Origin: a virus
Direction: 5' to 3' (one strand)
DNA: 32,810 nt
Virus record (IMG/VR): IMGVR_UViG_3300036851_000073
Location: 1-32,810 of that record
The position numbers and the translations under genes were made by a program. This document shows, piece after piece, positions 6,044 through 12,501 of this stretch. Each line of letters starts with the position of its first letter. The stretch's first letter is position 1. Below the pieces are notes generated by a model, which saw nothing but the letters and a program-made list of their open reading frames with translations, was not told the DNA's origin and made no database searches.

Positions 6044-6520
6044 ATGACTGAGATTACAGGTGAGACAGTATGGGTGCTGTCGCACGGTGAGTACTCTGAC
6101 TACAGGGTGATGTGCGCGTGCCCTTCCAAGGATGCGGCCGAGCTGCTGGCCGCTCGATTCAACTCGACCACCAGCTCGTACGACTCGGCCTCTGTTGAGG
6201 AGCTGCCGATCTGCGGACCGGACACGCAGCAGGTGGAGATCCTCCACGTGACGGCGAACCTTTGGGACAACGGCAAGGAGTCGGAGACCAAGACGTCGAT
6301 CCGCACCGTGTGGCCGTTCGCCGACTTCGCCGGGATGCCCTCTGCGGTTTCATGGCGCTGGGTCCGCGCGCCGGTGCACAACAGTGCTGGCGGGCGGCTC
6401 GACGTAGAAGGCGTTGATCACGAACGTGTCCGCAAGGTGTTCGGGGAACGCCGGGCGCAGATCCTCGCCGATGAGACCGGTCAACTGCGCAAGGCTGGTG
6501 AGCGGACCGGCGGTGCCTGA
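6044..6520 (+). CDS. Hypothetical protein downstream of integrase, 158 aa
   Basis: The ATG at 6044 has GGAG 8 bases upstream; the frame is open further upstream only inside the integrase gene. The N-terminal third (TVWVLSHGEYSDYRVMCACP, then DAAELLAARFN) follows a pattern found in small phage proteins with a YSDY motif, resembling DUF7336-like proteins: a strand, a short loop, and a helix that starts with DAAE. The rest is charged and alpha/beta. It lies between integrase and attP, so it is probably expressed in the lysogen or with integrase. Function unknown. Confidence 0.75.
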   Translation: MTEITGETVWVLSHGEYSDYRVMCACPSKDAAELLAARFNSTTSSYDSASVEELPICGPDTQQVEILHVTANLWDNGKESETKTSIRTVWPFADFAGMPSAVSWRWVRAPVHNSAGGRLDVEGVDHERVRKVFGERRAQILADETGQLRKAGERTGGA

Positions 6521-6523
6521 TCC

Positions 6524-6546
6524 GAGCGGCAGGAGAGCGGCAGGAG
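6524..6546 (+). repeat. Left arm-site pair, GAGCGGCAGGAG x2
   Basis: Two exact copies of the 12-mer GAGCGGCAGGAG, starting at 6524 and 6535 and sharing one base, so they repeat every 11 bases (one helical turn). They lie about 90 bases left of the attP core. A matching pair in the same orientation lies right of the core. Spaced repeats of this kind are what arm-type integrase sites look like. Confidence 0.65.
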
Positions 6547-6637
6547 CAGTGACCAATACTGGGCAACAGTGGTCAACATGAGGCATGTTTTACGCTCAGC
6601 CGACAGGCGACCGGCCTCTGACCTGCGTCTTTCGCAT

Positions 6638-6683
6638 CCATGGCATGGAAGAGGTCAGGGGTTCGAATCCCCTAAGCTCCACC
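6638..6683 (+). other. attP: attP core, 3' half of tRNA-Ala(GGC)
   Basis: The sequence matches a tRNA from the anticodon loop to the acceptor end: loop ATGGCAT with anticodon GGC, stem half GGAAG, variable loop AGGTC, perfect T-arm AGGGG-TTCGAAT-CCCCT, acceptor strand AAGCTCC and discriminator A. The U at position 70 of the acceptor strand is what the alanine G3-U70 identity pair needs. There is no 5' half (no D-arm or 5' acceptor strand), so this is not a tRNA gene. It is the portion that restores the host tRNA gene after integration. Phage genes lie on both sides, so it is attP and not attL or attR. Confidence 0.88.
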
Positions 6684-6744
6684 TAGGATTTCACGCTCAA
6701 CGATCACTTTCCGAAGCGGTTCCGAAAGCCCGCTCCATAACTCG

Positions 6745-6767
6745 GAGCGGCACACGAGCGGCAGGAG
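6745..6767 (+). repeat. Right arm-site pair, GAGCGGCA x2
   Basis: GAGCGGCACAC starts at 6745 and a full GAGCGGCAGGAG starts at 6756, again 11 bases apart and in the same orientation as the left pair. They lie about 60 bases right of the attP core. Further weak copies (GAGCGG at about 6500, 6779 and 6796) may extend the set. Proposed arm-binding sites for the integrase N-terminal domain or excisionase sites. Confidence 0.6.
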
Positions 6768-6789
6768 TTTCCAGCATGAGCGGAGTCGA

Positions 6790-7020
6790 GTGGTGAGCGG
6801 CGCAAGCGTTCACCCCATGAGCCACCCCGAAGATCCCGCGCCAGAAGCGACCATGGGTGACCTGCTGATCCAGCTGCGGCGGATGGCCGACGCAGCAGAG
6901 GCCCAGCTCGACCGTTGCGGCGAGAGACGCGGAGGTGGCAATGCGGCGTGCGGCCTGCTGCCGAACCACCGCGGCTACCACGTCACGCTGGACGGCCGCG
7001 ACATGTGGCTGGACGACTGA
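6790..7020 (+). CDS. Small hypothetical protein right of attP
   Basis: Up to 76 residues. The start is uncertain: tandem GTG codons at 6790 and 6793, the second 7 bases after GGAG, or ATG at 6817 (MSHPEDPAPEAT). The core (MGDLLIQLRRMADAAEAQLD) is an amphipathic helix and the C-terminus (NHRGYHVTLDGRDMWLDD) looks like a beta hairpin. The stop is 7 bases before a strong bidirectional terminator, which fits a real last gene of the plus-strand group. A six-codon frame (MSGVEW) overlaps its start. Function unknown. Confidence 0.5.
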   Translation: MVSGASVHPMSHPEDPAPEATMGDLLIQLRRMADAAEAQLDRCGERRGGGNAACGLLPNHRGYHVTLDGRDMWLDD

Positions 7021-7027
7021 CACAAGA

Positions 7028-7065
7028 AAGTCCCCCCACTCCCGGCGAGGGGAATGGGGGGACTT
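7028..7065. terminator. Bidirectional intrinsic terminator between gene arms
   Basis: An 11-bp perfect inverted repeat, AAGTCCCCCCA and TGGGGGGACTT, with a 16-base loop that can pair further (CTCC with GGGG). It separates the plus-strand integration genes from the end of the minus-strand structural operon. On the minus strand the hairpin is followed by TCTTGTG; on the plus strand by CTGCTTACC. T-runs are short, as is usual in actinobacterial terminators. Confidence 0.8.
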
Positions 7066-7111
7066 CTGCTTACCCGCACGTGCGCATTTGGGCTTGCCAG
7101 CCCAGGCTACA

Positions 7112-7450
7112 TCAGCCGAGGTCGTCGCTGATCCGGATCTGGATGTAACCCCTGGTCGGGAAGGTTTGCTTGTGGCCACCCGGCCAGGTCGCCTCGAACT
7201 CCACCAGCAGCAGCCCCGCGGCGGCGGTCTGCGGTGAGACCCACTGGTGGATGACGGTGGCCTTCCACTTGTCGGTCGGGTCCACTACCGGGGTGGTGGT
7301 GGCGTTGATCAGGAGGGCCGTCTCCCCACGTAGCCGGCCGAGGATCTTCCACGACTCCACGAGGGTCAGGTCCACCGTCGTCGGGGATGCGACCAGGTCC
7401 ACGACCAGGTCAGGTTCCAGGTCACCGCGTTTCGGTCCGTCGATCGTCAC
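7112..7450 (-). CDS. Minor structural protein, last gene of structural arm
   Basis: 112 residues from MTIDGPKRGDLEPDLVVDLV. The chain is mainly beta strands (VDLTLVESWKILGRL, ETALLINATTTPVV, KATVIHQWVSPQ, GLLLVEFEATWPGG) and fits small phage proteins of the BppU-like N-terminal type that form part of the tail tip or baseplate. The ATG overlaps the stop of the repeat-bearing tail protein (ATGA), so the two are coupled. The terminator lies about 45 bases after its stop. Confidence 0.7.
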   Translation of the reverse strand: MTIDGPKRGDLEPDLVVDLVASPTTVDLTLVESWKILGRLRGETALLINATTTPVVDPTDKWKATVIHQWVSPQTAAAGLLLVEFEATWPGGHKQTFPTRGYIQIRISDDLG

Positions 7451-8766
7451 TCGGGGCTCCTAGCGGTAGCGGTAGACACGGCCGGAACAGCGGCAGCGGT
7501 GAGGGTCGCAGCGCGTGGGGCCGCGACGGTGGAGTAGTCCCGGACGGTGGCGGTCACTTCCTCGGGAGCCTCGAACTGGGCCACGACCTCGGCCGCGCCG
7601 GCCAGGAGTGCGGTGATGGACAGGGGGCCCGTAGCGATCCGCTCGAGCAGGGCGGTACCCGAGAGTGTCGCCGTCCCCGAGAGATCGCCTGAGGCGACGC
7701 GTGTGGCCTCTGATGCGCCCGCTAGCGTGGCCGTGGTGGTCAGGTCACCTGCTGCCGTGCGGACCAGCAGGCCGTCGCCTGTGAGCCCAGCGGTGACCGT
7801 TAGGTCTCCTTCGGCGGACAGGCCACTGAGCACGTCGGCAGCACCGGTCAGGGTTGCGACGGCGGAGAGATTCCCGCTGCCAACCTTGGCTACCGATGCC
7901 GCACCGGTAGTGAGGACCGTGGCCACGAGGTCGCCGAGGACCGGCTTGATCCCGGTAGCCGCACCCGTGAGAGCAGCGACAGCAGCAAGGGTACCCACTG
8001 CGGACATCGCCAGGGATGCGGCACCCGAGAGGGTAGCGGTGGATGACCGGTCACCTGAGGCCGACTTCTCGGCCGAGGCAGTTCCAGCGAGGGACGCGGT
8101 AGTTGATGCGTCGCCGGTCGCGGAGTGGGTCGTGAACGACGGCACGAGCTCCAACGCGACGACGTAGGCCGCGGTGCCCGCCGTTGCACTCGTCCACGCG
8201 GCAGGCGACTCCGGGACCCCAGCCGTGAGCCCGGTGAGCTTGTCCGCGATGACTACGCACGTGCCCCCGGATCCACCGGTGGCGAACGAGCCGCGCACCG
8301 CGTACCCCGCAGGGGCGGAAGGGACCACGGAACTCGACACCCGGTCCATGTAGATCAGGACGATCGCCGACCCGCTGTCCGTGGGGGTGATGCTCGGACT
8401 GTTGTGGCTGGTGACGCCCGTACCACTCGTCTCGTTCTGCGAGGTGACGTTGGTGATGCTGGGGTTGTAGCCGCGGTACAGCGCGATCACACCAGTCTGG
8501 CGGTTCGCGCCACCACAGATCAGCGACACGTCCCCGGATTCCGAGCCGGTGCTGTCCAAGCTGGCAACGATGGCGCGCAGGGAGCCGTCCGCGTTGGTGA
8601 ACTCGGACGTGAACCCCGAGGGCGGCTCCGTGCGCGTCTGCGTGTTGTCGCTCGCCCATCCCACGATCGCGACGTCGTCGGCGTTGTGCGCCGGCCAGGT
8701 GGTCCCGGTGAGGGTGGTGACGGAGGTGGTGGTGGACGAGGCGTCAGCCGCTACGAAGGTGCCCAT
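7447..8766 (-). CDS. Tail protein with nine 20-residue repeats
   Basis: 439 residues, with AAGGTGAGCG before the ATG. Residues 1 to about 210 form a beta-rich domain that is clearly related to the first 210 residues of the Gp37-like tail protein at 16368-18362 (shared TTSVTTLTG, ESGDV, ETSGT, YMDRVS). Residues about 212-395 consist of nine units of 20 residues with consensus GDLxxTATLxGAA. The same unit occurs three times in the other protein. The C-terminal 40 residues are low in complexity. It is likely a surface-exposed tail fibre or tip protein. The repeats suggest length variation by recombination between 60-bp units. Confidence 0.82.
   Translation of the reverse strand: MGTFVAADASSTTTSVTTLTGTTWPAHNADDVAIVGWASDNTQTRTEPPSGFTSEFTNADGSLRAIVASLDSTGSESGDVSLICGGANRQTGVIALYRGYNPSITNVTSQNETSGTGVTSHNSPSITPTDSGSAIVLIYMDRVSSSVVPSAPAGYAVRGSFATGGSGGTCVVIADKLTGLTAGVPESPAAWTSATAGTAAYVVALELVPSFTTHSATGDASTTASLAGTASAEKSASGDRSSTATLSGAASLAMSAVGTLAAVAALTGAATGIKPVLGDLVATVLTTGAASVAKVGSGNLSAVATLTGAADVLSGLSAEGDLTVTAGLTGDGLLVRTAAGDLTTTATLAGASEATRVASGDLSGTATLSGTALLERIATGPLSITALLAGAAEVVAQFEAPEEVTATVRDYSTVAAPRAATLTAAAVPAVSTATARSPE
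7570..8135 (-). repeat. 60-bp coding repeats, nine units
   Basis: Nine consecutive degenerate units of 60 bases inside the 439-residue tail gene, each encoding x-[AS]-x-GDLxxTATLxGAAxxxx. Units have diverged, so selection keeps the protein pattern rather than the DNA. The first complete unit encodes HSATGDASTTASLAGTASAE and the last IATGPLSITALLAGAAEVVA. Confidence 0.75.
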
Positions 8767-8784
8767 CGCTCACCTTCGTGTGGG

Positions 8785-9186
8785 TTAGGCCGCGATCGGC
8801 GTCAGCGAGGCGGTGTGTGAAGTGAGGGTCAGGGTGTCCCCGGTGTTGACCGTCTTGGATGCGGTCAGGGCGTACGAGTACAGAAAGTTGCCCGCGGCGG
8901 ATGCGTCCCACACCGAGATGTGGCTGACGACCTCACCGTTGGTCCCGGCCCAGTTCGTCCACGCCGGGAGGGTGGTGGTGATCGCCTTGCTGCCAGCGGA
9001 CGCGGCGGACCAGGTGAACTGCATGCGGGTCGTCACCGAGGAGGCCGACCCACCCGCCGTTCCGGTAGGTCCAGGATCGGCAATGCAGAGCTTGGCCCAC
9101 GCCCCTGCTGGAGCGGTGAACGCAGTGCCGCCCAGCATGTCGAGCCACTTGTTCGCCAGGGTGGTAGCGGCGAGTCCAGTAGTCAT
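8785..9186 (-). CDS. Phage tail fibre-type protein, 133 aa
   Basis: Starts MTTGLAATTLANKWLDMLGG. The composition (many Thr, Ala, Ser, Gly) and order (short N-terminal helix, then strands such as WTNWAGTNGEVVSHISVWDA and FLYSYALTASKTVNTGDTLT) match small phage tail-fibre or adaptor proteins of actinophages that begin with LANKWLD and contain a VSHISVWDA-like segment. It lies between lysis genes and the repeat tail protein, as part of a distal-tail or fibre module. Confidence 0.75.
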   Translation of the reverse strand: MTTGLAATTLANKWLDMLGGTAFTAPAGAWAKLCIADPGPTGTAGGSASSVTTRMQFTWSAASAGSKAITTTLPAWTNWAGTNGEVVSHISVWDASAAGNFLYSYALTASKTVNTGDTLTLTSHTASLTPIAA

Positions 9187-9189
9187 CCG

Positions 9190-9471
9190 TCAGGCCACCT
9201 TCGTGATCAGCACGTACACATACGAGATGTCGGCACTGGTGTGACCTGACATCCAGAGGTCATCACCGGCGTCCAGTACGAACTCGATGCCGCCATCCTC
9301 CGGAATGAGGAAGCCGGAACCTGCCTGCGTCACCTCTTCTTCGGCGAATCCGATGCGTTGTTCGGCTTCACCAACGACATACATGAACACCCGCCGAGCG
9401 ATGGTGTCGGACCCCTCGATGGTGCCCGCGGTTGTACGGGCGCTGGTCCTGAAGCCCTTGTATCCGGCCAT
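9190..9471 (-). CDS. Small probable structural protein, 93 aa
   Basis: Starts MAGYKGFRTSARTTAGTIEG, beta-rich (ARRVFMYVVGEAEQRIGFAE, GIEFVLDAGDDLWMSGHTSA, SYVYVLITKVA). This profile is seen in small tail-tip or decoration proteins. Its stop is 3 bases before the next gene. No definite family recognised. Confidence 0.68.
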   Translation of the reverse strand: MAGYKGFRTSARTTAGTIEGSDTIARRVFMYVVGEAEQRIGFAEEEVTQAGSGFLIPEDGGIEFVLDAGDDLWMSGHTSADISYVYVLITKVA

Positions 9472-9474
9472 GTA

Positions 9475-9597
9475 TCAGCCCTCTTCTTTCTTGGTTTCGG
9501 TCTCAGCTTCTTCGGCTTCCTTGGCCGCTGCGATGTCAGCGGCCTTGGTCACTTCGGCCTCGCCTGTGAAGACGAGTTCGTAGCGGGTATCGGGCAT
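9475..9597 (-). CDS. 40-residue acidic/lysine-rich ORF
   Basis: MPDTRYELVFTGEAEVTKAA, then a highly charged tail (AAKEAEEAETETKKEEG). GGAG lies 3 bases before the ATG and the stop is 3 bases before the next start. The size, charge and context resemble the small linker proteins found beside tail genes in actinophages. Unknown function. Confidence 0.55.
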   Translation of the reverse strand: MPDTRYELVFTGEAEVTKAADIAAAKEAEEAETETKKEEG

Positions 9598-9609
9598 GGC
9601 TGGCTCCGG

Positions 9610-9762
9610 TCAGGTGAGGGTCTGCAGCAACTGCAGCGCTGGGACGAGGACCCACAGCGCCAGGCCGGCCGCGGTCAGGTTGAACCGGGCGGGGACACTG
9701 AAGGTCGCCAGGACGAAGAAGACGAACGAGACGGTCAGCAGCAGGAGGTAGACGACGGTCAC
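9610..9762 (-). CDS. 50-residue two-segment membrane protein (holin candidate)
   Basis: Frame from GTG: MTVVYLLLLTVSFVFFVLAT, then FSVPARFNLT and AAGLALWVLVPALQLLQTLT. Two hydrophobic segments with a single Arg turn between them make a hairpin across the membrane. The GTG lies 1 base after the stop of the neighbouring 59-residue membrane protein. It is immediately downstream of the lysis genes, so it is a candidate holin or antiholin partner. Confidence 0.6.
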   Translation of the reverse strand: MTVVYLLLLTVSFVFFVLATFSVPARFNLTAAGLALWVLVPALQLLQTLT

Positions 9763-9763
9763 G

Positions 9764-9943
9764 TCACGCCTCCGCCGGCTTGTTCGGGATGGCGAAGGTG
9801 GCGACCGCGGTGCACGCTGCGCTGGCCAGCATCAGCCAGGGGCGGACGCTGTCCGGTACGGGCACGTCTGGCATGCCGAGGACGGCGGTGATGACGCCAC
9901 CGATGAGAGCGGCGTACGCCTTGGCCCGTTCGGCGAACTTCAT
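9764..9943 (-). CDS. Holin-like small membrane protein, 59 aa
   Basis: MKFAERAKAYAALIGGVITA, with segment 1 at residues 9-24 and segment 2 at about 36-52 (LMLASAACTAVATFAI), separated by a Pro/Asp turn (MPDVPVPDSVRP). The plan (charged N-terminus, two membrane segments, short polar C-terminus) and the position two genes after the endolysin match actinophage holins. The ATG overlaps the stop of the 60-residue gene (ATGA). Confidence 0.7.
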   Translation of the reverse strand: MKFAERAKAYAALIGGVITAVLGMPDVPVPDSVRPWLMLASAACTAVATFAIPNKPAEA

Positions 9944-10122
9944 GGAGTGCTCCCTACTTCGGTCTCAGGCAGTTGCCGGAGATGGTTCACGTTGGGGTTC
10001 CGCTCGCCGAGGACGAGCTGGTCATCGACGGTGAGGAACAGGACGTGGCCGGGTTTGAACACGACCTTGTCAGCCTCGACCTGCTGCTTGATCCCGGACC
10101 ACGACTCGAACTCGTAGGTCAC
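9940..10122 (-). CDS. Small protein downstream of endolysin, 60 aa
   Basis: From GTG (MTYEFESWSGIKQQVEADKV) in a GTGA overlap with the endolysin stop. The remainder (FKPGHVLFLTVDDQLVLGER) looks like a small beta barrel. Co-translated with the endolysin and the holin-like gene. It may be a lysis accessory protein; no family recognised. Confidence 0.6.
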   Translation of the reverse strand: MTYEFESWSGIKQQVEADKVVFKPGHVLFLTVDDQLVLGERNPNVNHLRQLPETEVGSTP

Positions 10123-10946
10123 GGGATCCTGTCGGTGTCGGCCTCGATGCGGTCCAGTTGGAGGCCGATGCGGCCACCTGCGCCGAGCGCCTCGGCGCCT
10201 ATCCGGGCCTTTACCTGTGCGTCCTCGGCGGTGGACTGGGCACCGGCGGGGCCCATCATCTTGGCCCAGACGAAGTTCGCGATCTTCTGGGCGTCGGCGT
10301 CGGAGATAGCCATGAGTACGTCCTCCGTAATGGTGGGCCCAGCCTTCAGGCGGGCATCTACTGCGGAACGGAACTTGTACATGAGTACGTTGCCCGGGTC
10401 GTTCTTGCGGCGGGTGTGCTCGCGGTGGGCGAGGCAGGACGCTGCGGTCCAGCCGTGGAAGTCGCAGACTGCGGCGGCGACGAGGACGGCGCTGTTCCAC
10501 ATCGCGGCGGTGGGCGGCTGGCCACCGTCGTATCGCCATTCGTTGCCGTAGTAGTAGCCGTTGCCGTTGAGGTCGTCCGGGCCGGGCTTGATCTCTTCCG
10601 TGTAGGCGTCATAGTTCTCGGACGTGACCTTGGCTAGCGTCGTACTGGATCCGGACCCGGCGTGGTTGGCCCGGCCTGCAGCGCCGAGGTGGACGTCTCC
10701 GTCCATGTCGGTGGCGATGTTGCATAGCGGCCCCGGGATGCCTTCCTCGGGGCGGCCACGGACGAACAGGAAGTTCAGGTAGTCGTCGGACTGTCCGCCG
10801 TCCGAGCCGGTGTGGTGCTGCATGAAGCCGCGAGGCGCGAAGTCCCCGGGTCTGCCGCGAGTGCCGAAGCCGGGGTAGACCTTGAACTTGACGCCCCACT
10901 TCAGCATCTGGAAGACCCACTGGGTTTCGTTCATAGGCTTAGCCAT
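10119..10946 (-). CDS. lysA: Endolysin, N-acetylmuramoyl-L-alanine amidase (Amidase_2)
   Basis: 275 residues. The N-terminal 200 residues form an Amidase_2 (PGRP-like) zinc amidase: zinc ligand in QHHTGSDGG (His44 or His45), the asparagine-histidine pair GRANHAG (94-95), His174 in LAHREHTRRKNDPG and Asp183 at the end of that motif. It cleaves the bond between muramic acid and L-alanine in peptidoglycan. The C-terminal 70 residues (DADAQKIANFVWAKMMG and IGAEALGAGGRIGLQLDRIE) are a helical region seen at the end of some actinophage lysins, possibly for oligomerisation. No signal peptide is seen, so a holin is needed. Confidence 0.93.
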   Translation of the reverse strand: MAKPMNETQWVFQMLKWGVKFKVYPGFGTRGRPGDFAPRGFMQHHTGSDGGQSDDYLNFLFVRGRPEEGIPGPLCNIATDMDGDVHLGAAGRANHAGSGSSTTLAKVTSENYDAYTEEIKPGPDDLNGNGYYYGNEWRYDGGQPPTAAMWNSAVLVAAAVCDFHGWTAASCLAHREHTRRKNDPGNVLMYKFRSAVDARLKAGPTITEDVLMAISDADAQKIANFVWAKMMGPAGAQSTAEDAQVKARIGAEALGAGGRIGLQLDRIEADTDRIP

Positions 10947-10961
10947 TGCTGTTCCCCGTTC

Positions 10962-11621
10962 CTAGTTGCCCGCGGGCGGATCGATCACGGCCAGCCGGCA
11001 GGGGCCCTGGGCAGTGCTCGTGGTTCCGTCGGTGTAAGTGATGACCCAGTGGGACTCGGCACCGTTGCCTACACAGTCGGTGTCGGAGATCCCTCGGCCC
11101 TGGGTGCCTTGCGGCCCTACTGACCCGGGTTCGCCTTGGGGCCCGGTCTCGCCGTCGGCGCCAGTCGGGCCTTGATCGCCCTTCTCACCTGTAGCCCCGG
11201 GTTCACCCTGCGGTCCTTGGGGCCCGGTCTCGCCTCGCTCTCCGGCGGCCCCTGTGGGACCTGACGGGCCAACACAGCGAGATGGCTCAAGCAGGCACTG
11301 AGGAGACCTGCCCGTGATGCCGATCGGGCCTTGCTTGCCCTGGATTCCCGGAGGCCCCTGAATTCCCTGCAACCCGCGCGGCCCCTGAGAGCCTTGGGGA
11401 CCCGCCGGGCCTTGGCCGCCAGGCTTCCCTTCTGCCACAGGCTGTCCACCGAGGGAGCGGACCTGTGCCGCGAGCGCGGCGTTGTCGGCCTGCGTCTGCT
11501 CGAGCTCGTTCCAGAAGAACGCGCCGGCACCGACCACCACCGCGAGGACTGCGGAGCAGAGCAGGGCCAGCAGCAGCACCACCAGGTCCCGCCGCTGCTT
11601 CGTGTGCTGGGACTCGGGCAT
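10962..11621 (-). CDS. Membrane-anchored collagen-like protein
   Basis: 219 residues. Residues 12-36 form a membrane segment after a basic start (SQHTKQRRDLVV), giving a type II anchor with the rest outside. A short coiled coil (NELEQTQADNAALAAQVRSL) follows and could trimerise. Gly-X-Y triplets run from 65 to 104 and from 118 to 177, interrupted by a Cys-containing break (PQCLLEPSRC). A small C-terminal domain (ESHWVITYTDGTTSTAQGPC) carries two further Cys. This is the order expected for a trimeric collagen-like stalk. It lies directly upstream of the endolysin, an unusual place for a fibre, so a spanin-like or cell-surface role is possible. It may alternatively be virion-associated. Confidence 0.82.
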   Translation of the reverse strand: MPESQHTKQRRDLVVLLLALLCSAVLAVVVGAGAFFWNELEQTQADNAALAAQVRSLGGQPVAEGKPGGQGPAGPQGSQGPRGLQGIQGPPGIQGKQGPIGITGRSPQCLLEPSRCVGPSGPTGAAGERGETGPQGPQGEPGATGEKGDQGPTGADGETGPQGEPGSVGPQGTQGRGISDTDCVGNGAESHWVITYTDGTTSTAQGPCRLAVIDPPAGN

Positions 11622-11627
11622 TGCCTA

Positions 11628-11960
11628 TCAGCCCTTCAGGGTCAGAATGATGCCGACGAGGATCGGCGCGATCACTGCGGTGAAGACCGCGAACAGTGCC
11701 TGCCGACGTTGCGCGGCGGCACGATTGTCGGCCTCTGACTTCTCGCGTTCCCGCTTCTCCCGCTCTGCCTTGGCTTCGGCCTGCACAGTGGTGATGTCTT
11801 TCTCGTTCTCGCGCATCCGGAAGTCCATCGATTCCTTCTCGGCCTTCCATACCTCGACCGTGAGGACCTTGCTGGCGAGTTGATCGATGGTCCGTTGCAG
11901 GCCGGCGAGAATGCGTACCACCTCACCGATCGTTGGCTCGTCTGCCACATCAGTCCCCAT
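11628..11960 (-). CDS. Coiled-coil protein with C-terminal membrane segment
   Basis: 110 residues: residues about 10-85 are a long charged coiled coil (VEVWKAEKESMDFRMRENEK, then repeated KAEREKREREK) and residues 87-108 are one membrane segment (ALFAVFTAVIAPILVGIILT). This matches the XhlA-type proteins that accompany holins in phage lysis cassettes. It overlaps the upstream 64-residue gene by 11 bases and is followed by the collagen-like gene after 6 bases. Probable holin or holin partner. Confidence 0.72.
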   Translation of the reverse strand: MGTDVADEPTIGEVVRILAGLQRTIDQLASKVLTVEVWKAEKESMDFRMRENEKDITTVQAEAKAEREKREREKSEADNRAAAQRRQALFAVFTAVIAPILVGIILTLKG

Positions 11961-12144
11961 TCAGACGGGCGGCATTGGCCGGGTCGTCCCCCGGAGTGAT
12001 GCGCGGTATGGCGAACACCACGGCGAAGGCGCGGCAGGCTGCCTCGATGGCGGCGATGCGTTCCTCGTGGTCGGCGAGTTGGGCTTTCAGTTCGGCGATC
12101 TCCGCGTGCAGGTCTTCGATCGGGTCGGGTGTCTTCTTCCCCAT
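11950..12144 (-). CDS. Small coiled-coil protein, 64 aa
   Basis: MGKKTPDPIEDLHAEIAELK, then heptad-like QLADHEERIAAIEAACRAFA. One coiled coil over residues 8-45 and a polar tail. It overlaps its neighbours at both ends (TGATG at the start). Position in the cassette suggests a structural or lysis accessory function; no family recognised. Confidence 0.68.
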   Translation of the reverse strand: MGKKTPDPIEDLHAEIAELKAQLADHEERIAAIEAACRAFAVVFAIPRITPGDDPANAARLNGD

Positions 12145-12485
12145 CAGGGGAGGATGGGCTGCGCCAGTGCGGCGCGGATCTCGGCAACGACTGCGCTCAT
12201 GTCAGCCACCGCAGCGGTGAGGGCGTCGTCCTCGATCCCGTTCGCTGCGAGTGCCGCCTCCAGGGCGTCCGCGCGCTTCTCCAGCAGGCCCCCGTCGCGG
12301 CCGATGTCGTAGGCGTAGACGCCTCGCAGGTCGGCCTGGTAGCGCGTGTAGGGCTTGCCGTCGCGGTCCCGGGCACCAGGGATCGCGGTGGTGTACCAGG
12401 TCTGGATCTCCTCGCGGAAGATCTCCCGGAGGCGGGTCTCCTGCTCGGCGGTGAAAACGGGTGGGGCCACTACGAGGACTGGCAT
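12144..12485 (-). CDS. Hypothetical protein upstream of lysis region, 113 aa
   Basis: Start chosen at MPVLVVAPPVFTAEQETRLR because GGAGG lies 5 bases upstream; a TTG 12 bases further up is less likely. The chain has a short hydrophobic N-terminus, an aromatic turn (QTWYTTAIPGARDRDGKPYT) and a long helical C-terminal half (LLEKRADALEAALAANGIED). It is the first gene of the group leading into the lysis genes, with the methyltransferase promoter immediately upstream on the other strand. Possibly a tail-fibre assembly or tip protein. Confidence 0.7.
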   Translation of the reverse strand: MPVLVVAPPVFTAEQETRLREIFREEIQTWYTTAIPGARDRDGKPYTRYQADLRGVYAYDIGRDGGLLEKRADALEAALAANGIEDDALTAAVADMSAVVAEIRAALAQPILP

Positions 12486-12501
12486 GGTGGCCTCCAAGTT
12501 G

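Noticed and set aside
6600-6690. Complete tRNA gene
   Set aside because: The sequence left of the anticodon stem does not form a D-arm or the 5' acceptor strand GGRGCTT; only the 3' half is present.
6569-6796. 75-codon plus-strand frame across attP
   Set aside because: It is made largely of the tRNA-like core and flanking sites and has no ribosome site.
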